Shown here: positions 16,820 through 25,950 of the stretch, one piece after another
Layout of the letters: each line of letters opens with the position of its first letter
Numbering within the stretch: position 1 is the stretch's first letter
Assembly: GCA_013314775.1 (NCBI GenBank)
Contig: JABUFB010000003.1
Span: forward strand, 232,622-296,621
Length of the DNA stretch: 64,000 bases
Reading direction: 5' to 3'
Source of the DNA: Armatimonadota bacterium
GTDB lineage: Bacteria > Armatimonadota > Zipacnadia > Zipacnadales > JABUFB01
The notes under the pieces: generated by a model
What the model was told of the DNA's origin: nothing
The model's database searches: none
Seen by the model: the letters and a program-made list of their open reading frames with translations, nothing else
Made by a program: the position numbers and the translations under genes

Positions 16820-19732
16820 CTACCATGGGTGGCCCTGCGCCCGGGTGGTTACCTCCACCGGCACCTCACCGTCCACCGTCACCTTCACCTGTTCGCCCAG
16901 TCCCGTCAGGCTCAGCCACGGGACCTTCCCCGCGTTCCAGTCAGCATAGGCTAACAGCGGAATCCGCAACCCGTCCCGCACCGGGGCCACGGACACCTTC
17001 CCCGCCGCCTTGTCTACCTGCAGGCCGGCCAGTGCCGGGCCGATTCCGAAGGCCGCTGTCCCCCGCGGGTAGTAGTCCAGTGAGATGTGATCACTACCGT
17101 ACACATAGACATCGGTGAAGCATCCACGCTTGTCCCGGTTGATGTACCGCTGCAGATTCTGGTAGCGCTCCATGTTTCCGCCCATGTCCATCCCCAGGTA
17201 CGCCGCCGCCATGTCCCGCCAGATATTCTGCGACACCCACATGTTGTTCTCGCGGTCCGAATGGGGGCTGCCATACTGCTTGAGCGTGGCCAGCGTCGCC
17301 GTCTGGATGTCTCGTCTCATGCGCTCCAGGTTGATCTCCGGCAGCTTGAGCCCCGACCGCATCGGATACAGCAGGCCGTTGCTGGCGTAGATCGAATAAC
17401 CATCCCAGCCCTGCACCGGCTTGTACGTGGGCTGCTGGTAGCCATAGCCCCCGTATGTGCCGCCCTGCGTCTGACCGTCGCCCTGGAATTGTCCGCCGGT
17501 CTGCCAGTCGTTGCTGTTCCACATGTCCTCCTGCTGCACGGGAGGAGTGCGTCGCCACGGGTCAGTCGCCGGTGGCTCGTACTGCTTCGGAGGCTGGTTG
17601 AGTGTCACTGCATAATGGTCGTCGAGCCACGCCTGTTCATCCAGCGTCCGGGCGATCAGCCTGGCCTGCCGCCGCCATTCCGTCGCCAGATCATCCCGGT
17701 TGAGCAGCTCCGCCATCTGCTCGCCGCACCGGAATGCCGCAAGCGCTCGCACCGCGAGATACGTCTGGTCCTTGGCGTACTGGATTGCCGCCGAGCCCTG
17801 ATCGATGGTGTTGTATGTCCCCTCCTCGTGGAACCCATCCCCGTCCGTGTCGCAGCGGATCACATGCGCAAGCAGTTCTTCCACATGCGGGAACAGTTCG
17901 CGCACAAGCCCGCCATCCGCGGTCTGCCGCCAGTAGTGGTGCAGGAGCAGGACGAAGTTGGTGTTCTCTTCCACCTCCATGTCATGCCCGTACTTCATGC
18001 CATTGGCCGACAAACCCATGCCCATATCATGGGACAGCACACCCTCGCGGATGTACTTCACCCACTGCTTCAGGGTGATCTTCATCAGCTCCGGCCAGTA
18101 TTCGAAGTAAAGCGGGGCGACGTTGTACTCCACGTCCACCGTCGAATGGAATTTGCAGCAGCCCTCCCAGACGCTGAACCAGTCTTGGCCCTCCTCGCTT
18201 GCGCAGTAGAACGTGTTCATCACCCAGCTCTGAAAGGCGAAGGCAAGGAACTCCCGGGTCTCCGGCGACAGGCTGGCATCCGCCACGGTGCTCTCGAACA
18301 GCGCCACCTTACGGTCGATCTCGGCGCGGTTGTCGAAAGCGTAGCGGGCGACATCATAAATGTCCGAGAACAGGTCCACGTACTTGAAGTGGTACGGCTC
18401 GTTCATCACTTCCAGAATTGGCTCCTGCACCCACCCCACATAGGCGAAAGTGCGCGACTCAGCACTCCCCGGCGCCAGTGTGAAATCCCACTGCAGCCCG
18501 GCCGCATTGTCAGCCCAAGCTGTGGTGAGGACTCTTCGCCCGTCCGCGTCCTTCCTGGTTTCCCCATTGACGCCCCGGGCGGCCGGCACTGACATCGTCC
18601 CCGCGTGCGCAGACACCCCTCGCGCCTGGTTCGGATCGGCGAACCAGGCGTGGGTGGTCTGCTTGCCGAACACCGGCAGATCGAAGGCCACACCCCGGCA
18701 GTCCGCATTTTCCACCCGGGTCACGGTCTCGGTCGGTCTGGGCGAGTGCCCCACCAAAATGCTCCCGACCTGCGCCTTGTCGGAGAGGTTCCTTACCGAC
18801 ACCTCCAGCAGGATATACGGCGCGCAGGAGAGCTTGAGATTCTGCGGATAGAAGGGCGCCTGGAAGCGGTAGGTCACTTCGAGCGGCAGGTCTGGCGCCC
18901 TGCAGGTGTAGGTGAGCGAGGTGAGCGTCTGTTCCTGGCGTATCTCGGGGAACGCTTCCAACCGCCCGTTGAAGGGCAGGGAGTACCATACCTTATCCTC
19001 ACCGGTCCCGCAGCCCACCCCGTAATACACCGCGGTCTTCGGGATGTCGTAAAGTGCCGGGTTATTCTCGAAGTACGCCACGTTGTAGTCTGCGTGTCCC
19101 AGCGCCGTCTGCCTGCACAGCCCCTTCTGCGGTCGTGGGTTGATGCAGATGCGCGACCCGAACCGGCTGATGGCCGTCTCGTAAACATTGTGCATATGCG
19201 CCGAGTCCCGGGTCACATTCCCCAGCAGCAGTTCCGGGCCGTCTTCGGCGCCGATCTCCAGCGACCAATCGGTGGTGTAGAGCTTGAAGAAGCTGATCTT
19301 GGCGTTCTCCACTTTGCCGCGGAAGCCCAGGGTCAACGAACCGTCCTCCGGCACCCGTACGGTTGTCGAGACCACCACGGCCTCATCCGGCCCCCCCCAT
19401 TCCAGGATGTCGAAGTTCTCAAACAGCGTCTGATTATTCAGCAGGATATCGAACACGCGCTCACCGGTCTCCCGGTACTTGAGCTCGCAGAACCCCATCT
19501 TGAGCCGGGCCATGCCGGGTGGCAGACCGGTCAGCACATAGCTGAACTCCTGCCCATAGCGCTCCTTCTGGAACTTCGCGTCCTCAGTGGTCTCCAGCAC
19601 AGACCGGGTCTCGGTCCATGTCTGGGTGTGGCCGCGCAACTGCACCTCCACTGGGCCGTAGTCCTCGGCGAAGGCAAGTTTCGGCGCGAGGCAGGCCAGG
19701 CAGGCGGCAGTGATCAGGGTAAGTCTCGTCAT
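16820..19732 (-). CDS. Secreted glycosidase-like protein: malectin-type domain plus (alpha/alpha)6 catalytic region
   Basis: A 970-residue exported protein. Its signal peptide is MTRLTLITAACLACL and on; the ATG at 19732 has AGGAG upstream. An N-terminal malectin-like carbohydrate-binding domain follows (residues about 30-160), then a large beta domain. The (alpha/alpha)6 region has FHSTVDVEYNVAPLYFEYWP, VLSHDMGMG and EVEENTNFVLLLHHYW, resembling GH52 or the glutaminase A/DUF4965 group. A Gln/Gly/Tyr-rich low-complexity insert of about 60 residues (WQTGGQFQGDGQTQGGTYGG within it) interrupts the catalytic region. It is divergent from the dehydrogenase operon. Substrate unknown; plant or microbial glycan is likely. 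Confidence 0.7.
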   Translation of the reverse strand: MTRLTLITAACLACLAPKLAFAEDYGPVEVQLRGHTQTWTETRSVLETTEDAKFQKERYGQEFSYVLTGLPPGMARLKMGFCELKYRETGERVFDILLNNQTLFENFDILEWGGPDEAVVVSTTVRVPEDGSLTLGFRGKVENAKISFFKLYTTDWSLEIGAEDGPELLLGNVTRDSAHMHNVYETAISRFGSRICINPRPQKGLCRQTALGHADYNVAYFENNPALYDIPKTAVYYGVGCGTGEDKVWYSLPFNGRLEAFPEIRQEQTLTSLTYTCRAPDLPLEVTYRFQAPFYPQNLKLSCAPYILLEVSVRNLSDKAQVGSILVGHSPRPTETVTRVENADCRGVAFDLPVFGKQTTHAWFADPNQARGVSAHAGTMSVPAARGVNGETRKDADGRRVLTTAWADNAAGLQWDFTLAPGSAESRTFAYVGWVQEPILEVMNEPYHFKYVDLFSDIYDVARYAFDNRAEIDRKVALFESTVADASLSPETREFLAFAFQSWVMNTFYCASEEGQDWFSVWEGCCKFHSTVDVEYNVAPLYFEYWPELMKITLKQWVKYIREGVLSHDMGMGLSANGMKYGHDMEVEENTNFVLLLHHYWRQTADGGLVRELFPHVEELLAHVIRCDTDGDGFHEEGTYNTIDQGSAAIQYAKDQTYLAVRALAAFRCGEQMAELLNRDDLATEWRRQARLIARTLDEQAWLDDHYAVTLNQPPKQYEPPATDPWRRTPPVQQEDMWNSNDWQTGGQFQGDGQTQGGTYGGYGYQQPTYKPVQGWDGYSIYASNGLLYPMRSGLKLPEINLERMRRDIQTATLATLKQYGSPHSDRENNMWVSQNIWRDMAAAYLGMDMGGNMERYQNLQRYINRDKRGCFTDVYVYGSDHISLDYYPRGTAAFGIGPALAGLQVDKAAGKVSVAPVRDGLRIPLLAYADWNAGKVPWLSLTGLGEQVKVTVDGEVPVEVTTRAQGHPW

Positions 19733-19862
19733 AGGGGGCTCCTGAGAAGCAGGGGTGGGCCGGGTACTTCTCTTGTACTTGGTGAGAACGCCCTGCCAGG
19801 CGACATGTTTCCCGATTTCGGCCCCTGACACCTCCACAACCGCGCAACACAATCTCCCGCTA

Positions 19863-19891
19863 TTGACTCATCCGCCGTTCGGGTTCACTAT
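19863..19891 (+). promoter_or_regulatory. Candidate promoter for the 19963-24282 run
   Basis: TTGACT (19863-19868), a 17-base spacer, CACTAT (19886-19891). The -35 is strong and the -10 weak. It lies about 70 bp upstream of the dehydrogenase start, in the divergent space shared with the secreted glycosidase-like gene. Confidence 0.4.
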
Positions 19892-19962
19892 TAGAGTTCG
19901 TGCCCGGCCGGTCGTCCTGTATCGGCCCGAACCCAACCCGTACCCCACGGAGGCCCTTCCCC

Positions 19963-20868
19963 ATGCTCAGAATTGGTATCGTGGATTGCGACACTTCCCA
20001 TGTTGTGCAGTTCACCATGCGCCTCAATCATGTGGAGATCGACCAGGAGCAATGGGTCGATGGCGCAAACATCGTCGCCGCCGTTCCCCTGCCCTCGGCC
20101 ATCCTGGAGCAGGCGAAGATCGACGAGTACGTCGACAAGCTCCGCAGCTGGGGAGTGGAGATCGTCGAAAGGCCCGAGGACCTGCTTGATATGGGTCTGG
20201 ACGGCGTCTGTATCGAATCCGTAGACGGCTCGGTCCACCTGGAGCGCGCGAGACCTTTCCTCGAAGCCGGAATGCCCCTTTACATCGACAAGCCTTTCAC
20301 CACCTCCAGCGCCGACGCCAAGGAGATTCTGCGCCTGGCCCGGGAGAACAACGTGCCTGTCTTTTCCACTTCCAGCCTGCGCTATGGTCTGGAGGTTGTC
20401 GAGGTCCTCGAAGACGCCGAGGGCAAGTATGGCAAGGTCATTGGCGCCCACTGCTGGAGCCCGGCGAGCCTGCACGACCGCAACCCCGGCCTGTTCCATT
20501 ACGGCATCCACGCCGTGGAGCCCCTCTTCACCCTCATGGGCGCGGGCTGCGACTACGTACACACCATCTGGCAAGAGGGGGCCGAGGTCACCGTCGGCGT
20601 GTGGGATGACGGGCGCATCGGCACCATACGCGGCACCCGCGCGGGAGCCCACGCTTACGGCTTCACCGCCTGGTGCGAGAAGCAGGTCGTGACCACGTCC
20701 ATCAACGCCGGCATGATCTACCGCGAGCTGTTGAAGAAGATGGTCGAGATGTTCAAGACCGGCGTGCCGCCGGTGGACTTGCAGGAGACCCTTGAACTGG
20801 TTGCCTTCATCGAAGCCGCCATGGAGTCCCAGGCGAAGGACGGCGCGAAGGTCAAGCTGAACCGATAG
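19963..20868 (+). CDS. Gfo/Idh/MocA family oxidoreductase
   Basis: A 301-residue NAD(P)-dependent dehydrogenase of sugars or inositols. The Rossmann start is RIGIVDCDTSHVVQFTM, in which the usual GxGxxG is replaced by G-I-V-D-C-D-T-S-H, a variant I associate with one subfamily. The catalytic EKP-type motif appears as YIDKPFT near residue 108. A C-terminal Gfo/Idh alpha/beta domain follows. The ATG at 19963 has GGAGG nine bases upstream. It is the first gene of a + strand run with the UroD-like protein and the transporter. The substrate is probably a glycan-derived sugar, by context only. Confidence 0.85.
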   Translation: MLRIGIVDCDTSHVVQFTMRLNHVEIDQEQWVDGANIVAAVPLPSAILEQAKIDEYVDKLRSWGVEIVERPEDLLDMGLDGVCIESVDGSVHLERARPFLEAGMPLYIDKPFTTSSADAKEILRLARENNVPVFSTSSLRYGLEVVEVLEDAEGKYGKVIGAHCWSPASLHDRNPGLFHYGIHAVEPLFTLMGAGCDYVHTIWQEGAEVTVGVWDDGRIGTIRGTRAGAHAYGFTAWCEKQVVTTSINAGMIYRELLKKMVEMFKTGVPPVDLQETLELVAFIEAAMESQAKDGAKVKLNR

Positions 20869-21184
20869 ACGACGACCTGAAGGACTGTCTGCTCTGCGCG
20901 GCGTGGGGCAGGCTTCTCGCCTGCCCGCCCTTTGCCGTCGCCGTCACGTGCCCCGGATTGGAGCGGGGGCCGTCGGTCAATCATCCTGAGGGAAGCACGG
21001 CCGGCCTGTCGCAGGCGTACCAGTCCCTTGCTGGAGCGGGCTTGCCCGCACCGCCGTATGCCAACCACCTTCGCCGCCAGTGGGACAGGCAATCCTGTGT
21101 GTCTGCCGTTTGTCGTGTCTGGGCGAGGACCTGTGCCCGGCCGTCCGTCCGATTTTCCCACCCATACCATCCAGGAGCCGCCAA
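20869..21184 (+). other. Intergenic spacer (316 bp) with an R1 hairpin
   Basis: No coding signal is convincing here. It contains the perfect hairpin GGGCAGGC-TTCTC-GCCTGCCC at 20906-20926, a member of the R1 palindrome family, and ends in the SD AGGAG seven bases before the next ATG. The hairpin might terminate or attenuate transcription within the run. Confidence 0.6.
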
Positions 21185-22267
21185 ATGGAACCCATGCCCT
21201 CAGTGCCACCCCTAGAGTTCAAGCCCGACTTCGAGGACGCAAACCGCCGTTGGCTGGCCTTCTGGAACCAGGACCTCATCGACCGTCCCTGCTGCTGCAT
21301 CACCGCCCGCAAACCCGGCATGCAGCCCCCGCCCTGGCCGCGTTACATGTCCGGGGCGCGGGATGACTTTGGCCCGATCATCGAGGCCATCCTGGCCAAC
21401 GGCGAGGCAACCTGGTACGGCGGAGAGGCCATCCCCTCGTATACCCCCAGCTTCGGCCCGGACATGATGGCCGCCTGGATGGGTGCTCCCCTGGAGTTCG
21501 GCGACGCCGAGGGCACAAGCTGGGCGGTCCCCTGCATCGACGACTGGGAGACTGCGCTGCCCATCACCCTCGACCCCGACAACTACTGGTGGCGGCGCAT
21601 GCTCGACTTCTGCAAGGCCCTTGGTGAGGCTTTTGCCGGGAGGATGGTGGTCGCTCACCTCGACCTGCACAGTAACCTGGACCTCCTCCTGGCCATGCGC
21701 GGCGGCCAGAAGCTCTGCATGGACCTCATCGACTGCCCCGAGACCATCGACCGCGCAATGGAGAGTGTCCGTGCCCTGTATAAGCCCGTCTACGATGGTC
21801 TGTACGAGGCGGGTAACATGGCCGCCACCGGAACCTGCGGCTGGGTGCCGGCGTACCACCCGGTGAAAACCAACACCATCCAGTGCGACTTCGCCGCATT
21901 GATCGGCCCGTCGCAGTTCAGACGCTGGGCGCTGCCGGCTCTCGAGGAAGAGGCCGCATACCTGGAGCATACCGTCTATCACCTGGACGGCCCCGAATGT
22001 CTGGTACACCTGGACGACCTGTGCTCCATCGACGGCCTGGACTGCATTCAGTGGACCACCGGCGCCCGCAACAAGGAATTCATCGAGTGGATGGACCTGC
22101 TCAAGGACATCCAGGCCAAGGGCAAGAGCCTGTGGGTTCCGTGCAACACCGAGCAGATCAAGGTCTTCCACAAGGAACTCGAGCCCAACAAGGTCTTCTA
22201 CGTCCTGGGCGCTGCATCGCCCGAAGAGGGAGAGGCCACCCTCAAGTGGCTGGCCGACAACACCTGA
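21185..22267 (+). CDS. UroD-like family protein (not the haem enzyme)
   Basis: A 360-residue protein resembling the uroporphyrinogen decarboxylase / cobalamin methyltransferase superfamily barrel. Visible blocks are VVAHLDLHSNLDLLLAMRG, ECLVHLDDLCSIDGLDCIQW and VFYVLGAASPEEGEATLKWL. It begins with PDFEDANRRWLAFWNQD and is not a close match to HemE, so a role in haem synthesis is unlikely. The ATG at 21185 has AGGAG upstream. It lies between a dehydrogenase and a DUF6785-like transporter, suggesting catabolism of an imported compound. The reaction is unknown. Confidence 0.7.
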   Translation: MEPMPSVPPLEFKPDFEDANRRWLAFWNQDLIDRPCCCITARKPGMQPPPWPRYMSGARDDFGPIIEAILANGEATWYGGEAIPSYTPSFGPDMMAAWMGAPLEFGDAEGTSWAVPCIDDWETALPITLDPDNYWWRRMLDFCKALGEAFAGRMVVAHLDLHSNLDLLLAMRGGQKLCMDLIDCPETIDRAMESVRALYKPVYDGLYEAGNMAATGTCGWVPAYHPVKTNTIQCDFAALIGPSQFRRWALPALEEEAAYLEHTVYHLDGPECLVHLDDLCSIDGLDCIQWTTGARNKEFIEWMDLLKDIQAKGKSLWVPCNTEQIKVFHKELEPNKVFYVLGAASPEEGEATLKWLADNT

Positions 22268-22320
22268 TACTCTTCGGTCCACATTCACTTTCGCCGTCAT
22301 AACTGACCCGGAATCAGTCC

Positions 22321-24282
22321 ATGGACACGCGACACCCAGCCACCACGAGATCAATCATCATCGGCCTCATCGGGGCCGTGGCCGTCTGTTTCATCGTCTG
22401 CTGGGCCGAACTGGTGGTGACCACCATCCAGATCGCCATCTGCCAGTTCGCCCCGGCAGCCATTGGCCTGCTGCTTCTCGTGGTCATCGTCAACGGTGGC
22501 GTGAGACTGGTTTTCCGCAGGCTGGCATTGCGTCCCCAGGAGATCATCATCATCTACATGATGATCCTCGTGGCCGCGCTCACCACTTCCCGCGGGGTTC
22601 TGGAGCGCTGGTTCTCCACCATGGTGGCGGTCAATTACTACGCCACCCCTGCCAATCACTGGGAGGAGACCTTCTTCCCCCACGTCCCCCAGTGGGCCGT
22701 GCCCTGGGACGTGGAGGGAGAGGCTCAGGACTTCGTGGTTCGAGCGTTCTACGAAGGCCTGCGCCCCGGCGTTCCTATCCCCTGGAGCGCCTGGACCCAG
22801 TCCTACCTCGCCTGGCTGGTGGTCATCGTCGCGCTGCTCTTGTCTTACGCTTTCCTCGCCTCGATCCTGCGCAGGCAATGGATCGACAACGAGAAGCTCA
22901 GCTTTCCTCTGGTCAACCTGCCCATTGAGCTTGCCCGCGGGGAATCCGACGGCAAGTCCTTCTTCGCCAACCCCATGGTCTGGATCGGCTTTGCCATCCC
23001 GACCCTCATCTTCACTCTCAACGGCATCCACAATATCTACCCGTCAATTCCCGCGATTCCGCTGGAGGTCAGGCTGAACCAGACCTTCAACAGCATGGGC
23101 AAGCCCTGGATCGACCTGGGCTACACCACCGCGTACTTCTCCATGGCCGCCGTTGGGTTCAGCTACTTCCTGCCTGCCGAGATTCTTCTGTCTCTGTGGT
23201 CCTTCTTCGTGTTCCTTCGGGTGGAGAACATCATGTTCTCGGCTTTCGGCGCATCACCCGAAGCCATGCCGCTGTACCCCACCACCCTGTGGAACGGCTA
23301 CCAGGTCCTTGGCGCGTATCTCGTGCTCGTGGTCTACTTCATCAAGTCCGCGAAGCCCCACCTGGCCGGCGTCTGGCGCGCAACCGTCGGCAAGCCCAAC
23401 CCTGAGCTTGAGGGCCGCGAGTTCCTGCCCCACCGCGTCTCGGTCATTGGTCTGTTTACCTGCTCGGCCGTAGCGGTCTACTGGTTCACGAAACTGGGGA
23501 TGAGCCTGTGGATGGCCGTGGTAGAGGTTGTCATCTTCGTGTTCGTCGTGGTCATCGTCATGGCCAGAAGCGTCAATGAGGCCGGGATGCTCATGACCGA
23601 GACCAGCTTCCGCCCAGTGGACCTCGTTCGGCTTTTTACCCGCCTGAGCGCCCTTGGCCCGAAGAACCTCACTGCACTGTCCTTCGCCGACGCCGCCTTC
23701 ACCCGCGACCTGCGCGGCAATTTGCTCAGCACCTTCCTCGATGGCCTGAAGATGTCGGACCTCATCAAACTCGACCGCCGGCACCTGTTCATCGCCATCG
23801 CCATCGCGCTCGCCGTAGCCCTGACCTGGGGAAGCTTCCTGCACATTCTCATCCCCTACCAGCGCGGCGCGGTCACACTCTACGGCTACGGCTACCGGGC
23901 CAACGCGCTGTGGGGTTTCCAGCATTTCCAGCCGGCAATGGAGACTGCAGGCAACTACGACGCCCGCCTGCCCATCTTCTTCGGCTCAGGCGTGCTCATG
24001 GCCGTGTTTCTCAGCATCATGCGCGCCCGGTACACCTGGTGGCCCTTCGCCCCCCTGGGCTTTGCCCTCTCCGGCTCGTGGAGCATGATCGTCTTCTGGT
24101 GCCCGATCCTCATTGCCTGGATGCTGAAAACCAACATCCTGAAGTACGGTGGGATGAAGGTATACATGCGCCTGAAGCCCCTGTTCCTGGGGCTGATCCT
24201 CGGCGAGTTCTCCCAGGCCGTCATCTGGGCAACCATCGCCAGCGTCTGGCGCCTGCCGGCCCCCTTCTTCCCCTGGCCGTAG
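22321..24282 (+). CDS. DUF6785/DUF6784-type multi-pass membrane protein (OPT-like transporter)
   Basis: A 653-residue protein with about 14 membrane segments, for example near 15-35, 40-60 and 78-100. Conserved-looking loops include RPQEIIIIYMMILVAALTTS near residue 75, LRRQWIDNEKLSFPLVNLPI and FSAFGASPEAMPLY. It resembles the DUF6785 (N-terminal) and DUF6784 (C-terminal) pair, distantly related to oligopeptide transporters. Placement behind a dehydrogenase and a UroD-like gene suggests it imports the substrate of that locus. Function is not established. Confidence 0.75.
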   Translation: MDTRHPATTRSIIIGLIGAVAVCFIVCWAELVVTTIQIAICQFAPAAIGLLLLVVIVNGGVRLVFRRLALRPQEIIIIYMMILVAALTTSRGVLERWFSTMVAVNYYATPANHWEETFFPHVPQWAVPWDVEGEAQDFVVRAFYEGLRPGVPIPWSAWTQSYLAWLVVIVALLLSYAFLASILRRQWIDNEKLSFPLVNLPIELARGESDGKSFFANPMVWIGFAIPTLIFTLNGIHNIYPSIPAIPLEVRLNQTFNSMGKPWIDLGYTTAYFSMAAVGFSYFLPAEILLSLWSFFVFLRVENIMFSAFGASPEAMPLYPTTLWNGYQVLGAYLVLVVYFIKSAKPHLAGVWRATVGKPNPELEGREFLPHRVSVIGLFTCSAVAVYWFTKLGMSLWMAVVEVVIFVFVVVIVMARSVNEAGMLMTETSFRPVDLVRLFTRLSALGPKNLTALSFADAAFTRDLRGNLLSTFLDGLKMSDLIKLDRRHLFIAIAIALAVALTWGSFLHILIPYQRGAVTLYGYGYRANALWGFQHFQPAMETAGNYDARLPIFFGSGVLMAVFLSIMRARYTWWPFAPLGFALSGSWSMIVFWCPILIAWMLKTNILKYGGMKVYMRLKPLFLGLILGEFSQAVIWATIASVWRLPAPFFPWP

Positions 24283-24599
24283 ACGCGGCCAGACCGCCGA
24301 TCGCCTTCGCCATCTTGTGCAGGCGAGGGCTCGCGCCACGCCAGGCCCGCTTGTCGTCCTCTCTCAGCCGTCGCGCCTCTATCTCCCGGTCGCAGGGACG
24401 GCAGCCCTTAGCTGACAGCCGTGAGCCTGCCGATCACGTCACGAGGCCCCTTCCAACGCCGCCGTGTCGACGCCTGGACAAAGAGTACCTGCTCAGGAAA
24501 CGAAAACCGGCGCTCCGGCCGTACTCCTCATCCGAGGTGTACTCTGGCCGAAACGCCGGCGTCAATGGACCGTCTATCGTTTCTCTGGCCGGACCCGCT
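24283..24599. other. Intergenic spacer (317 bp) between convergent genes
   Basis: Non-coding by eye. It contains a degenerate minus-strand R1-like palindrome near 24319-24339 and an imperfect inverted repeat around 24518-24556 (CGGCCGTACTCCTC against GAGGTGTACTCTGGCCG), possibly a bidirectional terminator. No RNA gene seen. Confidence 0.5.
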
Positions 24600-25733
24600 C
24601 TACCGCGACTGCAGCGTGATGCTGTTCAAAGTCACGTAATATGTGTCGTGCGTCCCCGCCGCCACCGTGATGTAGTCCTCGAAATCCTCGCCGACGGTGC
24701 CCCACAGGGTCACCTTATACGTGCCCGGCGCAGCGAAATTCGGGCCGATCGTAGTGTGCGCCCGAATGTGCCAGTCTGCCTGGAAACCGTTGCCCTGCAG
24801 CCGCACGTGAATCGGCAGGTCGGTCTCGTTCCGGAAGGTGAGCACCCCGGCCGTTACGCCCTCCGGCGCGCCGGTAACGGGGTTGGTCCACGGGTAGTCT
24901 CGAAGCTGGACGCCGAAGGTGGGTTGCGGCGCGTAAACATACGCCCGGTTCTCCACATCGCTCCATTCCACGTACACACCGAACAGTTCGCAGACCTTGC
25001 GCAGCGGAACCCAGGTCCGGCTATCGCGGAATATCACCCGAGAGCCCAAGTCAACCGGATTGTTGTTCACCTTCACCTGGCTGCTGCCGGGGACGAAGCG
25101 AATGACCGTATCATTGCGCTCGACCTCGATGTAACTCGCCTTCGGCCCCCAGACCTGCCGGCCGCCGATGTGGCGGATCAGGTCATTGAGGGTGATGTAC
25201 ATCCGCTTACCGCTGATGAACCCGTGGCGCTCGAGGTCCGCTTCCTCGCCGGAGAACCAGATAGCCTCCTGCGTCACGGGCACCCGGTGCAGCTTCGCGA
25301 AAGCCGGTGAGCCCTGTTCGGGCATCTCCAGCACATCCGCGAGCACCGCGGAGCCCTTGTCATTGGCCACGGTGACGGCGATCGGGCCGGTGCTGATCAC
25401 CAGCTTGCCGGCCTTCTCAGCGTCAATGCGCAGCACATGCTCGCCGTCGCTCAGCTTCGCCGTGTCCAGAAGCAGAGCCGGGCTCGCGGCGTCCGTGGCG
25501 AGTCTCAACTCGCCGTCAACGAAAAACCGCACCTTGTCGCAGACCGGCCTCAGCGGATGGGGGCTGACCTGCAGGGAGCCGCGCACAACCGGCCCCGCCG
25601 ACGAGGGCAGGATCGGCTCGGCGCACTCCAGTCTCACGTCCAGCGCATTGCCCGTGGTGAGGACTTTCGTGTCGCCCAAGCACGGCAATACAAGACCGAT
25701 GGCACACAGACAAAGTAGCAGTCGCGTTGGCAC
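24600..25733 (-). CDS. Secreted stalk-domain protein (copper amine oxidase N-terminal-like) with BsuPI-like domain
   Basis: A 377-residue exported protein; the signal peptide is MPTRLLLCLCAIGLVLPCLG. After a beta-rich region comes a duplicated stalk domain (residues about 170-270; ITLNDLIRHIGG and TWVPLRKVCELFGVYVEW), as in the copper amine oxidase N-terminal family. A C-terminal module follows with GVLTFRNETDLPIHVRLQG, like the BsuPI protease-inhibitor fold. The start is GTG with AGGAGGG eight bases upstream. It probably works at the cell surface as a binding or scaffold protein, not an oxidase. Confidence 0.75.
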   Translation of the reverse strand: MPTRLLLCLCAIGLVLPCLGDTKVLTTGNALDVRLECAEPILPSSAGPVVRGSLQVSPHPLRPVCDKVRFFVDGELRLATDAASPALLLDTAKLSDGEHVLRIDAEKAGKLVISTGPIAVTVANDKGSAVLADVLEMPEQGSPAFAKLHRVPVTQEAIWFSGEEADLERHGFISGKRMYITLNDLIRHIGGRQVWGPKASYIEVERNDTVIRFVPGSSQVKVNNNPVDLGSRVIFRDSRTWVPLRKVCELFGVYVEWSDVENRAYVYAPQPTFGVQLRDYPWTNPVTGAPEGVTAGVLTFRNETDLPIHVRLQGNGFQADWHIRAHTTIGPNFAAPGTYKVTLWGTVGEDFEDYITVAAGTHDTYYVTLNSITLQSR

Positions 25734-25950
25734 GGTCGCTGCCCTCCTGAGAGGTCCGGACGGGAGATGGATTGGCCAAGGCTACAAGCATGGAGTATAG
25801 CACAGCCCGAAAACGGATGTCAAAGCTATCGGGACCCTCCAGCCGCGGCCGAAGAGGGACGATCGGCGAACCTACGCCCTCTGCCTGCCGACCTTTCCAC
25901 TCCGTCGCATTCCCCGACACCGGTCCGCACTGGACCGGCAAAGCTGTCAG

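Noticed and set aside
17087-18592. 501-codon + strand open frame
   Set aside because: Antisense shadow of the glycosidase-like gene, no SD, His/Arg/Leu-rich composition typical of a reverse frame.
23910-25310. 466-codon + strand frame over the transporter end and the stalk-domain gene
   Set aside because: It spans a clear intergenic region and is antisense to a gene with signal peptide and SD.
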